From: JAAYUJ01 sp963698165
GTDB taxonomy: Bacteria > Desulfobacterota > Syntrophobacteria > Syntrophobacterales > Syntrophobacteraceae
Direction of reading: 5' to 3'
DNA: 64,000 nucleotides
Assembly: GCA_963698165.1 (NCBI GenBank)
Contig: CAVOPT010000004.1
Span: 558,001 to 622,000 of the forward strand
Translations under genes and position numbers: made by a program
Notes under the pieces: generated by a model
The model's database searches: none
What the model was told of the DNA's origin: nothing
What the model saw: the letters and a program-made list of their open reading frames with translations, nothing else
Shown: positions 35,119 to 45,100 of the stretch, in pieces
How the letters are laid out: the number at the start of each line of letters is the position of its first letter
How positions within the stretch are numbered: the first letter of the stretch is position 1

Positions 35119-35195
35119 TGGTGGCGGTGCAGGGCTTCGAACCCCGGACACTACGGATATGAGCCGTATGCTCTGACCGACTGAGCTACACCGCC
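35119..35195 (-). tRNA. tRNA-Met (anticodon CAT)
   Basis: Read on the minus strand, this 77-base gene folds as a cloverleaf. The acceptor arm GGCGGTG pairs with CACCGCC; the D arm is GCTCAGTCGGTCAGAGC; the anticodon stem TACGG/CCGTA encloses loop CTCATAT with anticodon CAT; and the T arm contains GGTTCGAAG. The 3' CCA is encoded. The first pair G-C and the overall sequence fit an elongator methionine tRNA. A CAT anticodon could also belong to the lysidine-modified tRNA-Ile2, but the stem sequences fit Met better. A strong promoter lies 23 bases upstream. Confidence 0.92.
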
Positions 35196-35549
35196 TTGAG
35201 AAGCACAGTGGAAAATGAAAATTAGAGTAAAAAGCATTCTCAGTCAACCCCAAAATGGACGTTCGCCGGTCTCTCACCCGTAACGGGCTCATCCCAGTGG
35301 TCTCTCGTGTCGCCGGGATAGGAATTGACAAAGGCAAGGCTTTTAAGATAAATGTTGATAACTTCTTGATGCAAAGGGGTTTTTTCGCCAGTTTTCAAGG
35401 AACCCGGGAACCCTTCGAGGACCGGGTCAATTCCTTGAGTGCTTCCCAAATGATGAGGATGATTCGAGTCCCATGGGATGCCTCCGATGCGCTCCCCACA
35501 CCCTTGACTCAACTCTCCAAGCGCTGGTGACCTGCCAGGAGGGCCTCGT
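35196..35549. other. Divergent intergenic region, tRNA-Met / queD
   Basis: This holds the tRNA promoter listed separately. A possible plus-strand -35 for queD, a perfect TTGACA at 35325-35330, lacks a good -10 (ATAAAT 17 bases later). Nothing else is supported. Confidence 0.4.
35219..35247 (-). promoter_or_regulatory. Promoter of tRNA-Met
   Basis: On the minus strand TTGACT (35242-35247) and TAATTT (35219-35224) are exactly 17 bases apart and end 23 bases before the mature tRNA 5' end. Confidence 0.65.
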
Positions 35550-35945
35550 TTGAACCAACCCCTTTATGAAGTGAAGATCATCACCGATTTTGCCGCTGCC
35601 CACAATTTGAGGAACTTCCGTGGGAAGTGCGAAAACCTCCACGGGCACAATTGGAAAGTTGAAGTGGTCCTCCGGGGAAGGGTCCTGGATGAAAGCGGCG
35701 TCTTGGTTGACTTCGGTGAAGTGAAGCGAGTCACCAGGGACATTCTGCTCGAACTCGATCATCATTACCTGAACGATATTTCTTTCTTCCAGAGCAACAA
35801 TCCCTCATCCGAGAACATCGCCCGGTACCTCTTTCAACGCCTGGCGGAGCGGTTCAGCGGACAGGGACTATGGTTGAGCAGGGTGTCCGCATGGGAATCT
35901 GACAATGCGTGTGCAACCTACATCGATGAGGACTCGAGAACCTGA
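35550..35945 (+). CDS. queD: 6-carboxy-5,6,7,8-tetrahydropterin synthase QueD
   Basis: This 131-residue protein of the QueD/PTPS family converts dihydroneopterin triphosphate to 6-carboxytetrahydropterin in queuosine synthesis. The zinc-binding histidines are in FAAAHNL and LHGHNW. The catalytic Cys is in GKCENLHGH, and ELDHHYLNDI plus the NPSSENIARYL stretch are family hallmarks. The start is TTG with GGAGG 7 bases upstream. It supplies the next step after GTP cyclohydrolase (folE2 is also in this window). DUF2333 follows by 27 bases on the same strand, perhaps in one transcript. Confidence 0.93.
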   Translation: MNQPLYEVKIITDFAAAHNLRNFRGKCENLHGHNWKVEVVLRGRVLDESGVLVDFGEVKRVTRDILLELDHHYLNDISFFQSNNPSSENIARYLFQRLAERFSGQGLWLSRVSAWESDNACATYIDEDSRT

Positions 35946-35972
35946 GCCGAACATGAAAAAGGAGCGCTGACA

Positions 35973-37196
35973 ATGGGAGTTCATTCTGAGCTTGCGGCAC
36001 GCTGTGGCGGAAAACATGTCTTGCGGCGAAAAAGGTCTTTTTGGGGGATTCTACTCGGCGTTGTGCTCGGGGTTATGCTCATCCCCAACTCAGGTTCGGC
36101 GGTGCAACGCCACGACCTCATGCCCGCGGAAGGCGGCCAGGCATCCGCGGTTCCCGATCGGCAGGCAGGCGCTGGAATCCAGGCACAGCAAGCTGAGCCG
36201 GTGGCCCCGGCGCCGCAGTCTTCCATGAGCATGGAGTCGACTTCTCACGGCGCTGCTCCCAGCCCGAGTACCGGTGCCCACGGTCCAGTCGCGGGGCGTG
36301 GAACCGTGCCTGCTGCCGACGCTCACAAGGTTGAACCGGCCGCTCCGAGCCATGGGCCTGCCACGACGGCGGAACCCGGCAAAGCAGCCCATGCCCCGGT
36401 TGGCGAACACGGAGCGCCAGCCGAGGGCCACGCGGTGCACGGGCCCGTGCTTCCCGAAATATCTCCCATAGCCGGCGTCTCCTTTGTGGAAGCCATGATC
36501 AGCCTGATGGAGCACGAGCTCAAAGGGCGGTTTTTAGGCTGGAGGCCCAATGACATCCTGATCGGACGCTTCACTGACAACGTGAACAACTTCCAGTTGG
36601 GCGTCCTGGAGGCCATGCGGTTCACAACACTGCGCGTGAAGGACAGTCTCACACGCATGGGCGACGCCGACACCTATGATCCTGATCTGGAACTGGCCCT
36701 CAACCTGTTCATGAACAGCGCCACCAAGTTCTGGTTTCCGTCGGCCGAGAGTTCTTACACCGAAGCGGTGGAACACCTCAAGCGATTCGTGGAGAAACTC
36801 AAGACGGGAAAGCGCAGCTTCTATTACAGGAAGGACAACCTGGTTCTGTTGATCTCGACTTACAAGGACCTGCTCGGAAACGTCAACAGGAGCCTGGTCG
36901 TCCCCAAGGACTGGTTGCAGACTGATGACGCATTCTATTATGCGAAGGGAGTCGCTCACGTTTACTACGAGATCCTGCGGGTCATTCGTGTCGGCTTTGA
37001 AAAGCAGCTTGGCACCACCCTGTATGCCAAGGAGATGCTCGACGAGGTGATCCACGAGCTCCATCGGACGGAGGTGATGGACCCCTGGATCGTCCTCGAT
37101 GCGGACCTCGGGGGTCTCCTTGCAAATCATCGGGCCAACCTCAATGCACCATTGAGTGAGGTCGCGCACTTGCTTGTCGTTTTGAGCCAGCTCTAA
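35973..37196 (+). CDS. DUF2333 family protein with Pro/Ala/His-rich N-terminal region
   Basis: A 407-residue protein. An uncleaved signal anchor (about 23-40, WGILLGVVLGVMLIP) is followed by a low-complexity region of about 120 residues rich in Ala, Pro, His and Gly. The C-terminal domain (about 170-407) matches DUF2333: GWRPNDILIGRFTDNVNNFQ, then SLTRMGDADTYDPDLELALN, FWFPSAESSYTEAVEHL and FYYRKDNLVLLISTYKDLLG. The domain is presumably periplasmic. Its function is unknown. AAAGGAGCGCTGAC gives a good ribosome binding site. A strong hairpin follows the stop codon. Confidence 0.82.
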   Translation: MGVHSELAARCGGKHVLRRKRSFWGILLGVVLGVMLIPNSGSAVQRHDLMPAEGGQASAVPDRQAGAGIQAQQAEPVAPAPQSSMSMESTSHGAAPSPSTGAHGPVAGRGTVPAADAHKVEPAAPSHGPATTAEPGKAAHAPVGEHGAPAEGHAVHGPVLPEISPIAGVSFVEAMISLMEHELKGRFLGWRPNDILIGRFTDNVNNFQLGVLEAMRFTTLRVKDSLTRMGDADTYDPDLELALNLFMNSATKFWFPSAESSYTEAVEHLKRFVEKLKTGKRSFYYRKDNLVLLISTYKDLLGNVNRSLVVPKDWLQTDDAFYYAKGVAHVYYEILRVIRVGFEKQLGTTLYAKEMLDEVIHELHRTEVMDPWIVLDADLGGLLANHRANLNAPLSEVAHLLVVLSQL

Positions 37197-37202
37197 TGAG
37201 GA

Positions 37203-37242
37203 AAGGCCGGCATGGGAGAAGCGATTCTCCCGTTCCGGCCTT
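37203..37242 (+). terminator. Strong hairpin after the DUF2333 gene
   Basis: The outer stem AAGGCCGG/CCGGCCTT (37203-37210, 37235-37242) and inner stem GGGAGA/TCTCCC (37214-37219, 37226-37231) form a long hairpin 7 bases after the stop codon. The following T-tract is poor (TTGTCCTGTCC), so termination may be partial or Rho-assisted. Confidence 0.5.
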
Positions 37243-37374
37243 GTCCTGTCCCCGAATTTCCCTGCCTTTTTTCACCAAACGCCGAACCCCTGTCATCCCA
37301 ACACGGGGTCCCCATACGAAGCCTTTTTCAGCTTTCCCAGTCTCATCGAAGCCACTTGCCGATGTCCGCTCCTG

Positions 37375-37398
37375 CCCTTCGATACCTCAGGGCGAGCG
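37375..37398. repeat. Copy of the TTCGA..CTCAGGGCGA dispersed element
   Basis: CCCTTCGATACCTCAGGGCG is a compact version of the element at 7465-7509. Short palindromes of this kind are frequent between genes in proteobacteria. Confidence 0.5.
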
Positions 37399-37492
37399 GG
37401 GCTCGAGTCTGTAAAAAATTGATTATCTGGTGATTATCCGTTTGTGGTGGCAATTCGAACCGAGAACGGAGGGAGACACTTCTGCAGGAGCC

Positions 37493-39325
37493 TCATGGGT
37501 TCGGATTTCTTCCCTGCAAAGCCCTTTCAATCTTGTCCTTCTGCCGGAGAAAGTATTCCCGATTGCCGGGCTGCATTTGCAGAGCCTTTTCGATGGCGGC
37601 AAGAGCCTCGGTGAAGCGGGAATTGACGAAATATGCCTCGGCGAGGGTATCCAGTATATGGGGGGCGGGATTCAGATCGGCGGCCCGAAAGGCCAGGTCC
37701 AGTGCTTTTTGAGGGTCGAAATACGGTGGCGGCGACGTTGCATGAAGCCATGCCAGGTTGTTCAAAATCGTCGGGTCCTCGGGAGCCAGTTGCAGGGCTT
37801 TCTTCAGGGCCGCTTCGGCCTGGCCGGTCTGTCCCAGGTCTAAGAGAATTCCACCGTATTCCGCGGTCAGGAGCGGGTTCTCCGGGTTTTGCCCCAGCTG
37901 GTGCTCGACGAGAGCCATGCGGGTTTCCAGGCCCCAGCGCCTGTATGATTCGGTGGTGTTCAGGTTGGAACCGGCCCAATAGAGAGAGGCGGCGGCAACG
38001 AAGAACAAGGTGACGGCGCCGTAGAGCTTCCGATTGTGCCTGGCGATGAGGGAGGAATCGTCATGGCAATGCCGCAGGAAGTCGATCCGCTGTCGAATGC
38101 TGAAATGGTGCCAGCTGGGCAGATCCTCTATGCGACCGCTGTAGAAAGCGATCTTGCGGAGAGAAGAAATGAGGGTACCCGGTTCTCCCATCAGCTGCAG
38201 GGCGAAGAGGTCGGCTTGCCTTTCGCTGTTCCTCATGAAGAAACCGAATATGTATCGAAAATAGACGATGAGGAGCAGGACAAACGGCAGGCTGTAGACC
38301 GCCGACAACACAGTCATGGTCTTGGGTCCCGGGGTGAGAAGCCATTTGACGACGCCGAATTGGCCAAGGAGGATGAGGAAGAAATCGTCGTTGAATGAGA
38401 GGGTGAGCACCATGAAAGTGAGGAATATGAGGAGATAGAGGATCATGTGATAGCGGCGGACGTGCCCCATCTCATGCGCCATGACGGCCTGAAGCTCGCC
38501 CGTGTCCAGGATAGAGAGCAAGCCTCGTGTGACGAGGATGTACCGCAGCCTCGGCAAGATCCCTAGAATTCCCGCGGTGAGCATTTCCCCCCCGAAAAGG
38601 GGCCAAAGCTTGAAGTCGGCCACCCTGAATCCGTGGGACCTGCAAAACCCTTCCAGCTCCTGTCTCACGGGGCTCTCTTCCAGGGACTTGCACCCCCACA
38701 GAGTCACAACCAGCGGAGGAGCGACGAAAACAAAGATGAGGAGCAGGATTCCGGAAAGCAGGAGCTGCCCGGTTTCGCTATGAAAGACCGTGTCCGATTT
38801 GAGTGAGTGGACCACATCGGAGACAAGGGAGATGAGGAGCCACGGGATCAGTATGGCACCACCGAAAGCGAGATTTCCCCGGATGAAGGCGAGTCGCGTG
38901 ATGCTGGACTGGTGAATCCTCTGGTAAACGGGATGTCCGTAGAACCAGATCACGCAAAGATGCAGGATGAAGATCGCAAGCCCCAGAATTTCAAGCAGGG
39001 TGACGGATTGGCTCACGACCGGCAGTTTCTGCAGGAAGAATTTGACATTGAAGACATAGACATGAATGGCTAGAGCACCCAGGGCCAAAACAAGGAGGGT
39101 GTTCTGAGTCCGGTGATACCTCAAAGCCAGCGTGGATTGGGACGGTCCGTGACCCAGGGTGAGTTGGATGCGCCGGAATGCGGCGCGGCAGATGAGCACA
39201 TAGACCGCAAATGAACCGGAGGCAAGGGAGACGGTCTCGGTCAGGGAATGCAGTTCCTTGGACCCAGGTTGCTGGATCGAGAAGATCAATAACGCGATGA
39301 TAAATGTGAGGATTTGGCTGTACAT
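37493..39325 (-). CDS. M48 family membrane metalloprotease with C-terminal TPR repeats
   Basis: A 610-residue integral membrane protein. The zinc motif HEMGH (VMAHEMGHVRRYH) and the downstream ERQADLFA Glu ligand identify an M48 (HtpX/BepA-type) peptidase. About seven or eight transmembrane helices surround the catalytic domain. The last 140 residues form TPR-like repeats (EAALKKALQLAPEDPTILNN, then EALAAIEKALQMQPGN), probably for binding partners. Such proteases remove misfolded membrane or envelope proteins. The mature catalytic site should face the cytoplasm or periplasm depending on topology, which I cannot settle. It is the last gene of the carA-to-M48 minus-strand series, 33 bases after kdsD. 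Confidence 0.85.
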   Translation of the reverse strand: MYSQILTFIIALLIFSIQQPGSKELHSLTETVSLASGSFAVYVLICRAAFRRIQLTLGHGPSQSTLALRYHRTQNTLLVLALGALAIHVYVFNVKFFLQKLPVVSQSVTLLEILGLAIFILHLCVIWFYGHPVYQRIHQSSITRLAFIRGNLAFGGAILIPWLLISLVSDVVHSLKSDTVFHSETGQLLLSGILLLIFVFVAPPLVVTLWGCKSLEESPVRQELEGFCRSHGFRVADFKLWPLFGGEMLTAGILGILPRLRYILVTRGLLSILDTGELQAVMAHEMGHVRRYHMILYLLIFLTFMVLTLSFNDDFFLILLGQFGVVKWLLTPGPKTMTVLSAVYSLPFVLLLIVYFRYIFGFFMRNSERQADLFALQLMGEPGTLISSLRKIAFYSGRIEDLPSWHHFSIRQRIDFLRHCHDDSSLIARHNRKLYGAVTLFFVAAASLYWAGSNLNTTESYRRWGLETRMALVEHQLGQNPENPLLTAEYGGILLDLGQTGQAEAALKKALQLAPEDPTILNNLAWLHATSPPPYFDPQKALDLAFRAADLNPAPHILDTLAEAYFVNSRFTEALAAIEKALQMQPGNREYFLRQKDKIERALQGRNPNP

Positions 39326-39358
39326 TCAGGCTTCTTGTGAGCGTTCGGCAATCCCCCC

Positions 39359-40480
39359 TCAGAGGGTGAATTTGATTTTCCCTTTCCCCAGAAGGTCGTG
39401 GAGATGGAGAATCCCGTTGAGACGGGCTTGGTCGTCGACGACGGGCAACACAGTGATGAGGAACTGCTCCATCAGTTCCAGAGCGTCGGCGACGGAATGT
39501 TGCACTCCGATGCAGCGCGGGTTGGCAGTCATCACGTCCAACACCGGTTTCTCCCGAAGATCGAGGTGCTTGTGACACGCTCTTCTCAGATCTCCATCGG
39601 TGAAAATGCCAAGAAGCTCTCCGCCTTCTCCAACGACGAGCGTGGCGCCGAGCCCCTTGCCGCTCATTTCCCTCAGCGCCTCCTTGACCGTGACATGCTC
39701 CGGGACCACGGGAACGGCATCCCCCGTCCGCATGACCTGCTCGAGGGGAATCCCCAGGCGCTCCCCGAGATGTCCTCCGGGATGATACCGCTGGAAATCG
39801 CAGGCCTGAAAATCCCTGAGCTTGAGTAGAGCAACGGCCAGGGCGTCGCCCATGACGAGCTGCGCCGTTGTGCTGGCAGTGGGAGCGAGGCCGAAGGGGC
39901 AGGCTTCCCGGGGCACTCCGGTGTATATGGCCAGGTCGCTATGCTGTGCCAGAGTTGACGACAGGTTTCCCGTGAAGACAATGACCCGGGTCCCAAGGTT
40001 GCGCAGGCTGGGAATGATGACATTGAGCTCATCGGTCTCTCCGCTGTTGGAGAGGGCGAGGACAATGTCCTCTCCGCGGACCATGCCGAGATCGCCGTGC
40101 ATCGCTTCCACGGGGTGGATGAACAGGGCAGGTGTGCCGGTGCTGCTCAGAGTAGCCACGATCTTGCGACCCACGATGCCCGACTTTCCGATACCGGTCA
40201 CGATGACTCGCCCTTTGCCCTCATAAATCCACTGCACCGCAAGGGCAAAGGACTCATCCAAATGAGCCAGCAGGTGATTGATGCCCTCCGATTCGATCCT
40301 GAGCACCTCATGGGCGACGCGCAAGATCTCCGCGACTCCTTCAGTCCCTGGCGCCAAAGGAAGACAGGTATCCCGGGAATCCCGATCTCTTTCAAGAGGC
40401 CTTCCTGGGCGGATTTGCGTATCTTGAGCATCTTCCGGCGTCTTTCCCCCGGGAGAAACCGCGCGGTGTGTTCCGCTCAC
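39359..40480 (-). CDS. kdsD: Arabinose-5-phosphate isomerase (KdsD/KpsF family)
   Basis: A 373-residue sugar isomerase with an N-terminal SIS domain (GRVIVTGIGKSGIVGRKIVA; LALSNSGETDEL; the catalytic His in the VEAMHGDLGMV stretch) and two C-terminal CBS domains. It turns ribulose-5-phosphate into arabinose-5-phosphate, the first step of Kdo synthesis for LPS. I place the start at a GTG (40480) because AAGGAG lies 7 bases upstream; the frame opens 14 codons earlier. The first 50 residues are not part of the family, so an even later start is possible. kdsB is also in this window, 11 kb away. purF lies 81 bases upstream on the same strand. Confidence 0.88.
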   Translation of the reverse strand: MSGTHRAVSPGGKTPEDAQDTQIRPGRPLERDRDSRDTCLPLAPGTEGVAEILRVAHEVLRIESEGINHLLAHLDESFALAVQWIYEGKGRVIVTGIGKSGIVGRKIVATLSSTGTPALFIHPVEAMHGDLGMVRGEDIVLALSNSGETDELNVIIPSLRNLGTRVIVFTGNLSSTLAQHSDLAIYTGVPREACPFGLAPTASTTAQLVMGDALAVALLKLRDFQACDFQRYHPGGHLGERLGIPLEQVMRTGDAVPVVPEHVTVKEALREMSGKGLGATLVVGEGGELLGIFTDGDLRRACHKHLDLREKPVLDVMTANPRCIGVQHSVADALELMEQFLITVLPVVDDQARLNGILHLHDLLGKGKIKFTL

Positions 40481-40561
40481 TCGAACGCTCCTTTGGTCTT
40501 CGGTTTCATGGACATGCGACACTCTTCGACAGTTGCTGTTCCATCGCCCCTCGAGGGGAAT

Positions 40562-42001
40562 TCAATGACACTCGAAGCAGTCCTTGCGCACCTGTCCTTC
40601 AAGGGGAACCGAATAGTTGCCGTCGAAACAGGCCAGGCAGAAGGGATGGTCCTGGGCGGCGGAGTTGGCGCCTTCCAGAAGCCCCTCCAAGCTGAGGTAA
40701 TTGAGAGAATCCAGCCCGATGAACTTGCGGATTTCCTCCACGGAATGAGAGGCGGCGATCAATTCACCCTTGGTGGAAAAGTCGATGCCGTATGGACACG
40801 GAAAACGGTGGGGCGGACAGCTCACCATCATGTGAAGTTCCTTCGCTCCCGCCTGACGCAAGGAATCAATCCGGGTCCGGGTGGTGGTTCCGCGGATGAT
40901 GGAATCCTCGATGAGGATGATGCGCTTGCCGTGAAGGACCTCCCGCACTGGGTTGAGCTTCACACGTACCCCGAAGTCCCGCATGGCCTGGCTCGGCTGG
41001 ATGAAGGTTCTGCCTACGTAGTGATTCCGGATGACCCCCATTTCGAAGGGGATTTCGGCCATTTCGGCAAACCCGAGTGCGGCGTAGTTTCCCGAGTCGG
41101 GAAATGGCATCACCAGGTCCGCACCGATGCTGGCGTTCTCGCGCGCCAGCAGTTGTCCCAGGCGCTTGCGGAAGAGGTAGACGTTTTGGCCGAAGATGTT
41201 GCTGTCCGGTCGGGCAAAGTAAATGAACTCGAATATGCAGTAGGCCGGGCGCACCTTGGGGAAAGGGTGCAGGGAATGCAGCCCGTGCTCGTCGATGATG
41301 AGGATCTCGCCCGGTTCCACATCGCGGATGTAGGTAGCCTCGATGAGGTCCAGGGCGCAGGTTTCGGACGAAAGAACGTAGCTGCCGTTCAGTTGTCCCA
41401 GGCACAGGGGACGAAACCCCCTGGGGTCCCTAATGCCAATCAGCTTGTCCTTGGTGCACATGACAAGGGAGTAGGCGCCCTGCACACGGCTCAGCGAGCG
41501 GATGAGCCCTTCCTCAAGGCCGTGGCACACATGCCGCGCAAAGAGGTGCATGATGACTTCCGTGTCCATGGTCGACTGGAATATGGCGCCCTGTGCCTCA
41601 AGTTCGCACCTCAGGGGATATGCGTTCACCAGGTTTCCGTTGTGGGCGATCCCGTAGTAATCATTGCCGTGGGTGACAACGAACGGCTGAGCGTTGGCGA
41701 GCAGGGAGGAACCGGTCGTGGAATAGCGAACGTGGCCTATGGAAAGATGTCCCGTCAGGGCCTTGAGGGTTTCTTCCTTGAATGCATCGGCGACAAGCCC
41801 CATGTGTTTGATCTGGCGGACCTGAGAACCATCGGACACCGCGATGCCCGCGCTCTCCTGTCCCCTGTGCTGGAGAGCATACAGGCCGAAATAGGTCAAT
41901 TTCGCCGCATCGTGATTGCCGAAGACGCCGAAGATTCCGCACTCCTCGCGCCTTGTCGGGCGAAAGGGGGGTAGTGATGTGAGTTTGCCTGGGTATTGCA
42001 T
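40562..42001 (-). CDS. purF: Amidophosphoribosyltransferase
   Basis: A 479-residue glutamine PRPP amidotransferase, the first committed enzyme of purine synthesis. A 20-residue propeptide ends at EE, so the nucleophile is Cys21 in REECGIFGVFG, as in the Bacillus-type enzyme that is processed on maturation. The PRPP loop is EDSIIRGTTT. Cysteines placed as in the 4Fe-4S form are visible in AYCIFEF, FPCPYGID and FCLACF, so an oxygen-sensitive iron-sulfur cluster is likely. The stop of carB is 150 bases upstream. It is part of a run of minus-strand nucleotide and LPS genes. Confidence 0.95.
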   Translation of the reverse strand: MQYPGKLTSLPPFRPTRREECGIFGVFGNHDAAKLTYFGLYALQHRGQESAGIAVSDGSQVRQIKHMGLVADAFKEETLKALTGHLSIGHVRYSTTGSSLLANAQPFVVTHGNDYYGIAHNGNLVNAYPLRCELEAQGAIFQSTMDTEVIMHLFARHVCHGLEEGLIRSLSRVQGAYSLVMCTKDKLIGIRDPRGFRPLCLGQLNGSYVLSSETCALDLIEATYIRDVEPGEILIIDEHGLHSLHPFPKVRPAYCIFEFIYFARPDSNIFGQNVYLFRKRLGQLLARENASIGADLVMPFPDSGNYAALGFAEMAEIPFEMGVIRNHYVGRTFIQPSQAMRDFGVRVKLNPVREVLHGKRIILIEDSIIRGTTTRTRIDSLRQAGAKELHMMVSCPPHRFPCPYGIDFSTKGELIAASHSVEEIRKFIGLDSLNYLSLEGLLEGANSAAQDHPFCLACFDGNYSVPLEGQVRKDCFECH

Positions 42002-42092
42002 AGAACAGAACCGCCTTCGGAAACCGGGGTGAAGGCCCCTCTAGGTTGTCGTGGGTTTCTGGGGGCACCGGTAGAGGCCGCCTCCTGTCGCA

Positions 42093-42125
42093 TCCCTTCG
42101 TTGGCTTTCATGCTCTTCGTGGTTG
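42093..42125. repeat. Partial copy of the CTTCGTGGTTG repeat
   Basis: CCCTTCGTTGGCTTTCATGC, followed by TCTTCGTGGTTG, resembles half of the inverted repeat at 25033-25102 and a fragment at 17445-17474. It sits in the carB-purF gap. Confidence 0.35.
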
Positions 42126-42150
42126 CCCGCCAATAACCCCAAAAGTTCGG

Positions 42151-45100
42151 TTACTGGTGATATTCCTGAATCGTTTTCACATCCCAGTCGCCTCGCTGCA
42201 GCTCCCCGACGGCTTCTGCCAGGGCGTTTGCCCCGGCAATGGTCGTCGTGTAAGGAATGTTGTAGACGAGAGTGGTGCGCCTGATTTCATAGGCATCGGA
42301 TGTGGTTTTTTTTCCCATGCTGGTGTTGATGATGAGGTCGACTTCGCCGTTCTTGATCCGATCCACGACGTGGGGGCGTCCTTCCTTCAGCTTGAACACG
42401 GTTTCGGTGCCAACCCCGTGCTCCCGCAGGAATTGAGCCGTGCCCGATGTGGCAATGAGCCGGAAGCCTAGCTCCGCAAATCTCCTGGCAACCGGCAGGG
42501 CTCTCTCCTTGTCCCCGTCGTGAACACTGATGAAAACCGTTCCGCTCGTCGGAAGATCAAAACCCACCGCCGACTGGCTCTTGGCAAATGCGATGCCGAA
42601 GTTGGATCCGATCCCCATCACTTCCCCCGTGGACTTCATTTCGGGTCCAAGGAGGATGTCCACGCCGGGAAAACGGGAGAAAGGAAACACGGATTCCTTC
42701 ACGGAAACATGCCGAGGCTCCATTTCCGTGGTGAAGCCAAGCTCCCCCAAAGACTTGCCCAGCATAACCTTCGTGGCCATCTTTGCCAAGGGTACCCCGA
42801 TGGCCTTGCTCACAAAGGGGATGGTTCGGGAAGCCCGGGGATTGACCTCCAGAACGTAGATCTCGCCTTTCTGGATGGCATATTGGATGTTCATGAGTCC
42901 AACGACCCCCAGTTCATGGGCGAGGAGCCTTGTCTGGCGGCGAATCTCCTCCTGGACTTCAGCGGAGACACTGATGGGGGGAAGCACGCAGGCGCTGTCT
43001 CCCGAGTGGATCCCCGCCTGTTCGATGTGCTCCATGATGCCGGCGACCACGGTGGTTTGACCATCACTGAGGGCATCCACGTCCAGTTCTATGGCGTCCT
43101 CCAGGAATTGATCGATGAGGATGGGATGTCCGGGAGACACGTGGACCGCCGTCTTCATGAACTCGCGGAGCATGGCATCGTCGTAGACGATTTCCATGGC
43201 TCGCCCCCCAAGCACGTACGAAGGGCGAACCACCACTGGAAAGCCGATCCCGCCGGCCGCCTCGATGGCCTCCTCCACGGTGAATGCCGTGGCGTTGCGG
43301 GGTTGCTTGAGACGGAGCTTTTGCAGGAGCTCCTGGAAACGCCTCCGGTCTTCGGCACGGTCGATGGCGTCGGGTGAAGTGCCGAGAATTGTCGCCCCCG
43401 CCTTCTCCAGGGGCACCGCAAGGTTCAAGGGGGTCTGACCGCCAAACTGGACGATGAGGCCCTTGGGTTTCTCGGTTTCCAGGATGTGAAGAACGTCCTC
43501 CCGTGTGAGGGGCTCGAAGTAGAGCTTGTCGGAGGTATCGTAGTCGGTGGAGACCGTTTCCGGATTGGAGTTGACCATCACCGATTCATGGTTTTCTTCC
43601 CTCAGGGCGTAGGAAGCGTGGACGCAGCAGTAGTCGAATTCGATTCCCTGGCCGATGCGATTCGGACCCCCACCGAGGATGACCACCTTGGGGCGTTGGG
43701 AGGGTCGCGCCTCGTTTTCGGTCTCATACGTTGAGTAATAGTATGGCGTATAGGCTTCGAACTCGGCGGCACAGGTGTCCACAAGCTTGTAGACGGGCGT
43801 GATGTTGTGCTGGATTCGCTTCTGGCGGACCGTCTCCTCGTCACAGCCCGAGAGCTCGGCAAGGCGCATGTCGGAAAAGCCCCAGGACTTTGCAAAGCGG
43901 AGCATTTCCGGGTCGTCCAGGAAGTGTCCGTCGCGAGGCGGGGCAGAGAGTTCCCCTTCAAACTGGATCAGCTGCTGAACGTGGTACAGAAACCAGGGGT
44001 CGATGGCGGTGAGTCCATTCACTTCCTCGATGGAGAGGCCGAGCTTGAAGGCTTCGCCTATTTGGAAGAGGCGCCTCGAGTTGGGGCGGCGGAGCCGCTG
44101 CTTCAAATCCTCGATGACATCAGGACCCGCACCGGCGGGAGGGTCCGTAAACCCGCAGCGCCCCACCTCGAGGGACCGGATGGCCTTGTGGAGAGCCTCC
44201 TTGAAGGTGCGTCCTATGGCCATGGTTTCTCCCACGGACTTCATGGACGTGGTGAGGACATCCTCGGTTCGGGGGAACTTCTCGAAGGTGAAGCGGGGAA
44301 GCTTGACCACGCAGTAGTCGATGGTGGGTTCAAAGGAGGCTCTGGTCTCCCTCGTGATGTCGTTGGCAAGCTCATCGAGAGAGTACCCCACGGCGAGCTT
44401 TGCCGCAATCTTGGCAATGGGAAAGCCCGTCGCCTTGGAGGCCAGTGCCGAAGAGCGCGACACGCGGGGATTCATCTCGATGACCACCATGTCCCCGTCG
44501 GCAGGGTTGACGGCAAACTGGACGTTGGACCCGCCCGTTTCCACGCCCACTTCCCGCAAGATGGCGATGGAAGCATCCCGCAGCCTCTGGTATTCCCGGT
44601 CCGTGAGGGTTTGGGCGGGAGCGACGGTGATGGAATCGCCCGTGTGGACTCCCATGGGATCCATGTTCTCGATGGAGCAGATGATGACCACGTTGTCCAT
44701 GGTGTCCCGCATCACTTCCAGCTCGAATTCCTTCCAACCGAGAACCGACTGTTCCAGCATGACCGCGTGAATCAGGCTTGCATCGAGGCCCTGGCCCGCA
44801 AGATCGATCAGCTCTTCCCGATTGTAGGCGACTCCCCCTCCCGTGCCTCCCAACGTGAACGATGGCCGCACGATGATCGGAAAGCCGATCTCAGAGGCGA
44901 TGCGCTCCACTTCGGGAAGGCTCCGGGCGATTCCACTGGCGGGGACCTTCAAGCCGATGCGCTTCATGGCGTCCCGGAAGAGCTCGCGATCTTCAGCCTT
45001 CTTGATCACGTCGGCCCGGGCACCGATCATCTCCACTCCGTATTGTTCCAGGACCCCAGCTTCGGCAATCTTGACCGCCACGTTGAGTGCCGTCTGCCCA

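Noticed and set aside
40097..41974. 625-codon plus-strand open frame
   Set aside because: It is antisense to kdsD and purF, both of which carry full catalytic motifs.
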